Part shown: piece by piece, positions 43,565 to 50,318 of the stretch | Layout of the letters: each line of letters opens with the position of its first letter | How positions within the stretch are numbered: position 1 is the first letter of the stretch | NCBI RefSeq assembly: GCF_000495815.1 | Contig: NZ_AWGE01000012.1 | Span: forward strand, 1-64,000 | Direction of reading: 5' to 3' | DNA from: Asticcacaulis sp. AC466 | GTDB lineage: Bacteria > Pseudomonadota > Alphaproteobacteria > Caulobacterales > Caulobacteraceae | DNA length: 64,000 bases | Notes under the pieces: generated by a model | Seen by the model: only the letters and a program-made list of their open reading frames with translations | Told to the model about the DNA's origin: nothing | Databases searched by the model: none | Made by a program: the position numbers and the translations under genes

Positions 43565-44155
43565 ATGCGCCGGGCCATTGCTCTGGCGCGGCCGGGGAAG
43601 ACCTGGCCTAATCCGTCGGTCGGCTGTGTCCTGGTCAAGGATGGAGCCATCGTCTCCGAAGGCACGACCGGCGACGGCGGCCGCCCTCATGCCGAAGAGT
43701 CCGCGCTCGACCGGGCGGGGGAGGCAGCGCGGGGCGCCACGGCCTATGTTACTCTGGAACCGTGTGGCCAAAGATCGAACGGCGGCTGTTCCTGCTCGCA
43801 GCGCCTGGTGGAGGCCGGTGTGGCGCGCGTGATCTATGCCTGCGAAGACCCGTCGCCCTACGCCTCCCACATCGGCTCGGAACGTATCCGGGGGGCCGGC
43901 ATCCCCCTGGAAAGCGGGCTGTTGGCGCACGACGCCGCCTTCCTGATCGCGCCGACTGCCCATTATCATGCGACCGGTCTGCCTCTGGTGGAAGAAAGCG
44001 AGACCGGCATGGGGTTCGATGCCGAGTTCCGGCCCGATACAGGCGACCTGACGGCGGAATTGCAAAGCGCCGCGGCCGCCGGTTACCGTCACCTCTATGT
44101 CCGGCCGGCCTCTGCGCTCGCCGTGGCCCTACGCGCATTAAGCTTAATGGTCTGA
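43565..44155 (+). CDS. RibD-like cytidine-deaminase-fold protein (riboflavin deaminase domain only)
   Basis: The 196-residue protein begins MRRAIALARPGKTWPNPSVG and has the zinc deaminase motifs PHAEESAL (His and catalytic Glu) and VTLEPCGQRSNGGCSCSQRL (two Cys ligands). That is the deaminase half of RibD, which acts on a pyrimidine intermediate of riboflavin synthesis; the reductase half is missing. The frame is open upstream to 43178 through the DUF559 remnant, so a longer fused product is possible. ATG 43565 is chosen because the family homology starts there and GGGGGAG lies 11-20 bases upstream. No other rib genes are adjacent. Confidence 0.72.
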   Translation: MRRAIALARPGKTWPNPSVGCVLVKDGAIVSEGTTGDGGRPHAEESALDRAGEAARGATAYVTLEPCGQRSNGGCSCSQRLVEAGVARVIYACEDPSPYASHIGSERIRGAGIPLESGLLAHDAAFLIAPTAHYHATGLPLVEESETGMGFDAEFRPDTGDLTAELQSAAAAGYRHLYVRPASALAVALRALSLMV

Positions 44156-44219
44156 TAACCCAAATTTTAAGATTTGCGTGGCAAACTTCTGTTCCAACAG
44201 TGAGGGAAAGCCACGTCCC

Positions 44220-45473
44220 ATGACCGCAACGGCCGGCGACGACCGGTATACAAAGATGACCCAGGCGCAGGTGGATGCCATTTGCGCCCGGCACGAACGT
44301 CTCCGGGCCATGAAGCCGGGCGGCGCGCGGGCGGTCTTTGCCTGGTGCGATCTGTCCGGCCTGTCCCTGGCCAATCGTGTCCTGACCGACGCCGATTTCA
44401 CGGCCTCCATTCTCACCGGCTGCGATTTGAGCCGGGCGGTTCTGGATACCTGCAATCTCTATTGTGCCGACCTGCAAGTCGCCAATCTGATGGGGGCGTC
44501 GATGCGCCGGGCCGACCTGCGTGGCGCCTGTCTGCGGGGTGCCAACCTGTCGGATTGCGACCTGTACGAAGCCGACCTGCGCGAAGGCGCCCTGGCCCTG
44601 CCCGACAAACAGGCAGGCCTGTCCTATGTCGAAATTGCCATGCGCAGTTCGGAAGCCTCTTACGCCAATCTGCGCGGCGCCAATCTGGAGCGCTCGAAGC
44701 TGTCGGGTATTCAGGCCATGAAGGCCGATTTTACCGACGCGACCATGAAATCGTGCAAGCTGGTGCGCGCCAATCTCAGACAATGCATCATGGACAATGT
44801 CGATCTGGCGGGCGCGGACCTGTCGGGGGCCGATCTGTCAGGCGCCTCGCTCAAGGATGCCGTCCTCATCGGTGCCAAGACCGACATGTGGCGGACAACC
44901 CAGGCCGACATGACCGGCATGTTGACCGACAAGGTGGTCGGCATGGATGTCAAGGCCTTGCCCTATGGCGACATGTTGCGCGATCATGCCCTATGGGTCG
45001 ATACCCTGGGCAAGGACGGCAAGCCGTCGAAGTTCGATAATGCCGACCTGCGTGGGCTGGTAAGCATCAAGGGCCTCAACCTGGCGGCCCTGTCAGCCAA
45101 GGGTGCGGTCTTTTACGGTCTCGATATGCGCGGCGTTCAGCTTCAGGGCGCGCATCTGGAAGAGGCGGATCTGCGCAACTGTAATCTCAAGGGGGCGGAC
45201 CTGCGCGGTGTGCGGCTGGCGCGGGCGCGGCTCGACGGCGCCAATCTGGAAGGCGCCAACCTCGGGGCGCTGAAGATCGACGCCACCCGCTTCCTCCCCG
45301 CCGATCTGCGCAATACGCGTATGCGGAATGTCAATTTCTCGGAAGCCCAGATGAAGCTGGTGCAAATGGACGGCGCCGATATTTCGCGGTCCAACCTGGA
45401 AGGCGCGGCGATGAATCTGGAATCGCTGCAAAACGTCACCTGTGTCGGCCTGCGCGGCCGCTTGGCCAGTTAA
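44220..45473 (+). CDS. Pentapeptide-repeat protein with two repeat blocks
   Basis: The protein has 417 residues. Block one (about 35-215) and block two (about 280-410) consist of A(D/N)LXX repeats such as ADLRGACLRGANLSDCDLYE and GANLEGANLGALKID, which fold as a right-handed quadrilateral helix. Between them is a spacer with LRDHALWVDTLGKDGKPSKF, an H-X2-W-V-X4-G-X2-G pattern seen in other bacterial pentapeptide proteins. GAGGGAAAG precedes the ATG. Function unknown; some relatives mimic DNA and bind gyrase, but nothing here proves that. Confidence 0.87.
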   Translation: MTATAGDDRYTKMTQAQVDAICARHERLRAMKPGGARAVFAWCDLSGLSLANRVLTDADFTASILTGCDLSRAVLDTCNLYCADLQVANLMGASMRRADLRGACLRGANLSDCDLYEADLREGALALPDKQAGLSYVEIAMRSSEASYANLRGANLERSKLSGIQAMKADFTDATMKSCKLVRANLRQCIMDNVDLAGADLSGADLSGASLKDAVLIGAKTDMWRTTQADMTGMLTDKVVGMDVKALPYGDMLRDHALWVDTLGKDGKPSKFDNADLRGLVSIKGLNLAALSAKGAVFYGLDMRGVQLQGAHLEEADLRNCNLKGADLRGVRLARARLDGANLEGANLGALKIDATRFLPADLRNTRMRNVNFSEAQMKLVQMDGADISRSNLEGAAMNLESLQNVTCVGLRGRLAS

Positions 45474-45538
45474 GCCTTTCACTGCTGACAGATATTTAGC
45501 GGCCATGAGGCAAGGTGTCTTCGGTAAGGAGACAGACC

Positions 45539-46006
45539 ATGACCCCGATAACCGCTGATAATCCGTGTGGCGCCACCCGTTTCTGGCTGGCCGTCGCTTG
45601 CGCCGAACATGTCCGGCGTGGTCGGGCAGAAGGCTTCATGCAGGTCAATCACGGCAAGCAGGGGCCTTTGCGGCGCATGGTGCCCGGTGACGGCATCATC
45701 TACTATTCTCCGTCGGAACAGATGGGGCGTAAGGACGGGTTTCAGTCCTTTACCGCAATCGGCCGCATCCGGCCGGGCGAGGTCTATCGCGGTTATATGA
45801 GCACCGAGTTTCAGCCCTTTCGCCGCGATGTCGATTGGGCGGACGGGAGGGAGCAACCGGTAAAGGCGCTGAAAGATCGTCTGGAACTGACGGCGGATGC
45901 GAATTGGGGTTACAGCCTGCGGTTCGGCGTGCGCGAAATCAGCCAGCACGATTTCGAAATGATCAACCAGGCTATGACAGGTCAGACGGTGACGGTTCAG
46001 TCATGA
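45539..46006 (+). CDS. EVE domain-containing protein (UPF0310)
   Basis: The 155-residue protein shows [37 protein letters not shown] and [26 protein letters not shown], followed by a C-terminal [13 protein letters not shown] helix. This is the UPF0310 branch of the EVE/PUA-like fold, a group that binds modified bases in RNA or DNA. AAGGAGA precedes the ATG. It stands between the pentapeptide gene and a structured spacer. Confidence 0.85.
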   Translation: MTPITADNPCGATRFWLAVACAEHVRRGRAEGFMQVNHGKQGPLRRMVPGDGIIYYSPSEQMGRKDGFQSFTAIGRIRPGEVYRGYMSTEFQPFRRDVDWADGREQPVKALKDRLELTADANWGYSLRFGVREISQHDFEMINQAMTGQTVTVQS

Positions 46007-46161
46007 AAAAAGCCCCCGGCGGCTGACTATCTAAACCACTAGGGCTACACCTGTAGGGACGCAGGCGGAGATCAGCGGGCCGGGGACTTTTAGCGCCATC
46101 CAGCCACACCGGCGGACTGCGCGACACACAAAAGGTTCAGGGAGAAACAAAGGGTAGTGGC

Positions 46162-46203
46162 GTGCCCCCAAACCCTGAAAACAGGGGCCTATATCAGGGG
46201 CAC
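46162..46203. repeat. Stem-loop structure downstream of hsp20
   Basis: GTGCCCC (46162-46168) pairs with GGGGCAC (46197-46203) around an inner hairpin CCCTG-AAAA-CAGGG (46173-46186). It begins 12 bases past the hsp20 stop on the minus strand and may stabilise or end that transcript; a clean T-run is missing. Confidence 0.45.
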
Positions 46204-46214
46204 GCGACGGGGCG

Positions 46215-46691
46215 TTACTCGGCGGCGGTCAGGACCGGCGTCGTATCGTTGACGGCCGTCTTGATGGCGATCGTCTTGGGCTTCTTGGCTTCCGGCACTT
46301 CAAGCGTAAGCGTGATGGAAAGCAGGCCGTTGGCCAGCTCGGCATCGGTCACCTTGATATGGTCGGCCAGTTGGAAACGGCGCTCGAAAGAGCGTTCGGC
46401 GAGACCGCGATGCAGGAAGGTGCGGTTGCCGTCTTCGGCGTCCTTCTTGCCGGTGACGGTCAGGACGTTTTCCTTCACTTCGATATTGAGCTGGTCAGGC
46501 TTGAAGCCGGCGACCGCCACTTCGATGCGGTAGGTGTCACCCTCTTCGGCTTCGCTCTTCAAACGCTCGATATTGTACGGGGGCCAGCCCGGCGCATTGT
46601 CGGTACGGGTGGCGGTGTCGAGCAGGTTGAACAGGCGGTCAAAACCGACGGCGGAACGATAGAGGGGGGAATAATCAACTGAAGTACGCAT
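46215..46691 (-). CDS. Small heat-shock protein, Hsp20 family
   Basis: The 158-residue chaperone holds unfolding proteins in the cytoplasm. It has the IbpA-like N-terminus (MRTSVDYSPLYRSAVGFDRLF), an alpha-crystallin domain (YNIERLKSEAEEGDTYRIEV, VAGFKPDQLNIEVKENVLTV, ADHIKVTDAELANGLLSITL) and a C-terminal tail PEAKKPKTIAI with the I-X-I anchor. The ATG at 46691 follows AAGGAG. Its leader folds into a ROSE-like thermometer, matching the usual control of alphaproteobacterial hsp20 genes. Confidence 0.93.
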   Translation of the reverse strand: MRTSVDYSPLYRSAVGFDRLFNLLDTATRTDNAPGWPPYNIERLKSEAEEGDTYRIEVAVAGFKPDQLNIEVKENVLTVTGKKDAEDGNRTFLHRGLAERSFERRFQLADHIKVTDAELANGLLSITLTLEVPEAKKPKTIAIKTAVNDTTPVLTAAE

Positions 46692-46766
46692 AAGGGCTCT
46701 CCTTGCATAAAGCGAGTGCCTTACGGACATCGTGTGCACAGCAGGCAGACACGGGCGTAGTCCGTA
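46692..46766 (-). promoter_or_regulatory. ROSE-like RNA thermometer in the hsp20 leader
   Basis: On the minus strand the 3' hairpin (46722-46692) pairs AAGGC-A-CTC-G-CTT with AAG-GAG-A-GCCCTT, so the ribosome binding site AAGGAG is covered by CUC-G-CUU with a bulged G. The anti-site sequence UCGCU fits the ROSE consensus U(U/C)GCU. A second hairpin just upstream has ACGGAC/GTCCGT outer arms (46760-46765 with 46723-46728) and CGTGT/ACACG inner arms. Melting on heating would free the start site. Confidence 0.72.
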
Positions 46767-46794
46767 AAGGTTTGATTTGGTTAAACATCTACAC

Positions 46795-46830
46795 CCCCTA
46801 ATGGGCGGTGTTGTTAACCAGAAGGCCCGT
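46795..46830. repeat. Inverted repeat between trxB and hsp20 (GGTTAA ... TTAACC)
   Basis: GGTTAA near 46778 pairs with TTAACC near 46814, with ACACC/GGTGT inside. On the minus strand it directly follows the trxB stop and precedes hsp20. It may be a trxB terminator without a U-run or the first hairpin of the hsp20 leader. CTTCTGG and CCCATTA on the minus strand resemble a weak heat-shock sigma promoter here. Confidence 0.4.
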
Positions 46831-46846
46831 CATCGGCGCCTTCGCC

Positions 46847-47887
46847 TTATGATTTGGTGGCGACTTTTTGCTGTTCAAGAGGCAGGTGCGAAAATTCTTC
46901 ATCGATTTCGCGCGCCGTCAGCAGGGCGTGGTGATGGTCTTCTTCGGCCAGCAGGCGGATCGCTTCCAACGCCGCCTGGCACCCCATACCCGCCGCAGTG
47001 ACGGCCTGGCGGTAGACATCGTCGGTCACGTCGCCGGCGGCGAAGACCCCTTTGATCGAGGTCTTCGGCGTGCCCGGCTCGACGACCAGGTAACCGCCCT
47101 GCTTGGTTTGCAACTGTCCTTCGAACAGCTGCGAAGCGGGCGCATGGCCGATGGCGATGAAAACGCCGTCCAGATCGATGACGCGATATTCGCCGGTATT
47201 GACGTCCTGAAGCCGCACGCCCACCACACCGGCGCCGCCAAATTCATTGGTTTCGCCCAGGATTTCATCGACGGCGACATTCCACACCGGCTCGATCTTC
47301 GGATCGTTGAGCAGGCGCTCAACCAGGATCTTTTCGGCGCGCAACTGTTCGCGGCGGTGAATGAGATAGACCTTGGCGGCGAACTTGGTCAGGAAGAGCG
47401 CTTCTTCGACGGCAGTGTTGCCGCCGCCGACAACCGCGACGACCTTATTGCGATAGAAGAACCCGTCGCAGGTGGCGCAGGCCGAGACGCCGAAGCCCTG
47501 ATAGGTTTTTTCCGACTCGATCCCCAGCCACTTGGCCTGGGCGCCGGTGGCGATAATGACGGTTTCGGCAAGGAATTGCGCGCCGCTTTCGGTTTCCAGT
47601 AGGAAGGGGCGTTGCGACAGGTCCGCCTTGGTGACAATCTCACCGATGATTTCGGTGCCCATATGGATGGCCTGGTCCTTCATCTGGTCCATCAGCCACG
47701 GACCCTGGACCACCTCGGCGAAACCGGGATAGTTTTCGACATCGGTGGTGATGGTCAGTTGTCCGCCATCCTGCGGGCCGGTGAAGATGACGGGCGACAG
47801 CAGGCCGCGCGCCGCGTAGATGGCGGCGGTCCAGCCGGCGGGACCGGTACCGATGATAGCGCAGCGAAGGTTACGGGGCGTGGACAT
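46847..47887 (-). CDS. trxB: Thioredoxin-disulfide reductase
   Basis: TrxB (346 residues from the ATG at 47887) passes electrons from NADPH through FAD to thioredoxin. It contains the FAD site CAIIGTGPAGWTAAIYAARG, the redox-active CATC in SACATCDGFFY, the NADPH-binding VVGGGNTAVEEALFL with HRREQLRA, and the C-terminal FAD segment GVFAAGDVTDDVYRQAVTAAGMGCQAALEA. The ATG after GAGTGAG is preferred over a GTG three codons earlier. The gene lies upstream of hsp20 on the same strand. Confidence 0.95.
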   Translation of the reverse strand: MSTPRNLRCAIIGTGPAGWTAAIYAARGLLSPVIFTGPQDGGQLTITTDVENYPGFAEVVQGPWLMDQMKDQAIHMGTEIIGEIVTKADLSQRPFLLETESGAQFLAETVIIATGAQAKWLGIESEKTYQGFGVSACATCDGFFYRNKVVAVVGGGNTAVEEALFLTKFAAKVYLIHRREQLRAEKILVERLLNDPKIEPVWNVAVDEILGETNEFGGAGVVGVRLQDVNTGEYRVIDLDGVFIAIGHAPASQLFEGQLQTKQGGYLVVEPGTPKTSIKGVFAAGDVTDDVYRQAVTAAGMGCQAALEAIRLLAEEDHHHALLTAREIDEEFSHLPLEQQKVATKS

Positions 47888-48105
47888 GACACTCACTCGG
47901 AATCGAAATCGTTAATGGCCTCTAGATAGGAAGTGCCGCACGCCTTGTCATTAGGAATTGCATAAAGGCGGTCATTTTCTGAAACCTTGCAAACTGGCGG
48001 CATATCCATATCTCGAAAATTCGAGCGGGCCATTAAGGTCGTCTCATCCGCTGTCGCGGTTTTTTTGGCGCGGTTTGGCGCGGCTTTTTGAAAGAGGTGA
48101 GTATC

Positions 48106-48366
48106 ATGGAACAACAAGGTATCGGCTGGCTTCTGGCTATTATCGTAGGTGCTGTCGCCGGTTGGGCGGCTGAGCAAATCATGAAGTCCAATCAAGGGCT
48201 GCTGATGAACATCATTCTCGGCATCGTCGGTTCGATCGTGGCGAACGCCCTGTTCTCGATTATCGGCATCTCGTTCGGCGGCATTATCGGCTATCTGATC
48301 GCTGGCATTGTCGGCGCCTGTATCCTGATCGCCATCGGTCGCATGATGCGCGGTCGACACGTCTAA
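48106..48366 (+). CDS. GlsB/YeaQ/YmgE family small membrane protein
   Basis: The 86-residue protein has three hydrophobic segments (IGWLLAIIVGAVAGWAAEQIM, LLMNIILGIVGSIVANALF, GGIIGYLIAGIVGACILIAIG) with the glycine-zipper pattern of the transglycosylase-associated family. Many members are stress-induced. Excellent site GAGGTGAG precedes the ATG at 48106. Ends before a long bidirectional terminator. Confidence 0.88.
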   Translation: MEQQGIGWLLAIIVGAVAGWAAEQIMKSNQGLLMNIILGIVGSIVANALFSIIGISFGGIIGYLIAGIVGACILIAIGRMMRGRHV

Positions 48367-48421
48367 TCCTGCCGCTTCGGCAAACGACATAATCCTGTTG
48401 ATCCCAATTCTCAGGATTTAG

Positions 48422-48462
48422 AAATAGGCGACGAAGAGTGAGAGCTTCGTCGCCTATTTTTT
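48422..48462. terminator. Long bidirectional terminator between convergent genes
   Basis: Perfect 15-bp stem AAATAGGCGACGAAG (48422-48436) with CTTCGTCGCCTATTT (48445-48459), loop AGTGAGAG, and T-runs on both strands. It overlaps the stop codon of the ELM1-like gene at 48454-48456. Confidence 0.95.
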
Positions 48463-49437
48463 ATGATAGGCGTCGAGCAGGTGTTGCGCCGCACGCGCCG
48501 TTTCATCAAGCGGCGGATAGGCTTCGCCGCTGAGCGTAGCGTTGAAGGGATGCGTAATGCCCTTGGCGCGCAAGGTTTCATGAAACTCCTCGAACTTCTC
48601 ACCCGAACCCAGAGTTCGCCGCTCCATGCTGAGAATCTGGATCGGCTTTCCCGTTGCGGCCGCTTCCGTCGCCATATTGACGGAGTCTTCCGTGATCAGG
48701 AAGCGGTCGGCCGCGCGCAGGAAGGCAAAATAGGGGTTTTCGCCTTGGCCATCAAATATCAGCCCGGGCAAATCGGCAAGGGCGTCGGTCAGTATCCGGC
48801 GCGCAGTGTCGGGTGTGCGCCGCGACACGGTCAACAGCACGGAGCCGCAGGCATTGGTGATGGCGCTGTGAATTTCGGCGGCGAGGATCGAGGCGTGCGC
48901 CTCATCGATGTCATAAGCCTTTGACCGCCCGCCGACCAGGACCGCGACACGGGGATGGGGCAGGGGACTCAAGCGGTCTTCCCATCCCATATAGGCATCC
49001 GCCAAAGTCTTTGCCGTAATGCGGTTGGTCGATCCGATCAATGACAGGACGTTGGCGCCGCTGACATGGTCGTGTTCCGGTGCGATGACCAGGTCGAAAG
49101 CCTTCGGATCATGCTTGGGGTCCTGAAGCTGGACAACGAATGTCTTGCCGCCGGACCGGGCCTTTATGCGCAGGCTATGCGGCAGGGTGGCCCGTCCGGC
49201 GGCGATCCAGATATCAGGATATGGCGCCGTCAGCGGGTCGCTGTCTTGGCGCAACATGGCGTCGGGAAAGAGTTTCAGCGTCGTGGGCAGGCGATCGAAC
49301 AGCCTCGCGTAGCGAATGCGCTTGATAACGATCTTTGCCGGCGTGATGCGACCAACGGCCTCGGCCAAACCCAGCGCCTGGTTCTCAATACCAGCGCGGC
49401 CGTCAGACACCACCCATATCGTCACGGGTTCTGGCAT
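48454..49437 (-). CDS. ELM1-like (mitochondrial fission ELM1 family) protein
   Basis: The 327-residue protein shows the family pattern IWVVSDGRAGIENQALGLAEA, PDIWIAAGRATLPHSL, FVVQLQDPKHDPKAFDLVIAPEHD and a C-terminal nucleotide-sugar-type half with VAVLVGGRSKAYDID and FLITEDSVNMATEAAATGKPI. The eukaryotic namesake acts in mitochondrial fission; bacterial members resemble GT-B glycosyltransferases and have no proven function. No membrane segment is seen. Its 3' end overlaps the terminator. Confidence 0.88.
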   Translation of the reverse strand: MPEPVTIWVVSDGRAGIENQALGLAEAVGRITPAKIVIKRIRYARLFDRLPTTLKLFPDAMLRQDSDPLTAPYPDIWIAAGRATLPHSLRIKARSGGKTFVVQLQDPKHDPKAFDLVIAPEHDHVSGANVLSLIGSTNRITAKTLADAYMGWEDRLSPLPHPRVAVLVGGRSKAYDIDEAHASILAAEIHSAITNACGSVLLTVSRRTPDTARRILTDALADLPGLIFDGQGENPYFAFLRAADRFLITEDSVNMATEAAATGKPIQILSMERRTLGSGEKFEEFHETLRAKGITHPFNATLSGEAYPPLDETARAAQHLLDAYHKK

Positions 49438-49520
49438 TCATTCCACCTGAAACAAAATATCTGCGTCCTGTCGCCCCAAATGCCGTGGCAGTCCTTCAGC
49501 CTGGCGGTCCTTCAGAAAGC

Positions 49521-49554
49521 AAAAGACTTGCGCAGGATAGTCCCGCGCAAGTCT
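49521..49554 (-). terminator. Rho-independent terminator of greA
   Basis: AGACTTGCGC and GCGCAAGTCT form a perfect 10-bp stem (49524-49533 with 49545-49554). On the minus strand it is followed by TTTTGC. Confidence 0.85.
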
Positions 49555-49625
49555 GTGTCCGATTCGACAAAATCATAAAGGCGTCGGCCCCTGAGCCCGG
49601 CCAGTGACCGACCTCAATGCCGGTA

Positions 49626-50099
49626 TTACAGCCACTCGACCTTGACGATTTCGTAGGCCTTGACGCCGCCAGGGGTCTGGACTTCGACGACATCGCCGAC
49701 TTCCTTGCCGATCATGGCGCGCGACAGCGGTGACGTCAGCGAAATCTTACCCGATTTCACGTCAGCTTCGTGTTCGCCCACGACCTGATAGCGGCCTTCT
49801 TCTTCGGTGTCCTCGTCGATCACGGTGACTGTCGCACCGAACTTGACGTGGGCGCCGGACAGCTTGGACACGTCGATGACCTGCGCGCGGCTGATCCGGT
49901 CTTCGATGTCCGCGATCTGGCCTTCGATCCAGCCCTGGCGTTCCTTGGCAGCGTGATATTCGGCGTTTTCAGACAGGTCGCCGTGGGCGCGCGCTTCCGA
50001 AATGGCCGCAATCACACTGGGACGCTCTATAGACTTCAAACGTTTCAATTCTTCGTCGAGAACCTGATAGCCCGCGACGGTCATCGGCACTTTTTCCAT
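49626..50099 (-). CDS. greA: Transcription elongation factor GreA
   Basis: GreA (157 residues) rescues backtracked RNA polymerase by stimulating transcript cleavage. The N-terminal coiled coil ([20 protein letters not shown]) carries the acidic tip motif [16 protein letters not shown]; the C-terminal FKBP-like domain contains [19 protein letters not shown] and the [20 protein letters not shown] signature. In related genomes greA follows carB directly; here two large membrane protein genes lie between them. Confidence 0.95.
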   Translation of the reverse strand: MEKVPMTVAGYQVLDEELKRLKSIERPSVIAAISEARAHGDLSENAEYHAAKERQGWIEGQIADIEDRISRAQVIDVSKLSGAHVKFGATVTVIDEDTEEEGRYQVVGEHEADVKSGKISLTSPLSRAMIGKEVGDVVEVQTPGGVKAYEIVKVEWL

Positions 50100-50283
50100 G
50101 TGCGATTAAGTTCTTTTCCACCCTGAGGAATGACAAAAAGCCTGACGACGGTTGAGGGCGACTACAACCGGTCAGGTAACTGTACGACGGTGATGGGTTT
50201 GTTCGTTTTGCTGCTGAGCGCAGTGCACAAACGAAACCGGGGGGCCCTTATAGTTCCATTCGCAAAAATATGAAAGGGCTTTT

Positions 50284-50308
50284 GATCGGGCGGTTTAGAC
50301 GCCCGATC
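50284..50308 (-). terminator. Stem-loop after the downstream DUF6311-like gene
   Basis: Perfect 9-bp stem GATCGGGCG (50284-50292) with CGCCCGATC (50300-50308) around GTTTAGA, ten bases past the stop at 50319 on the minus strand. No T-run follows, so it may block exonucleases or be a Rho-assisted end. Confidence 0.55.
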
Positions 50309-50318
50309 TGGCCTGTGT

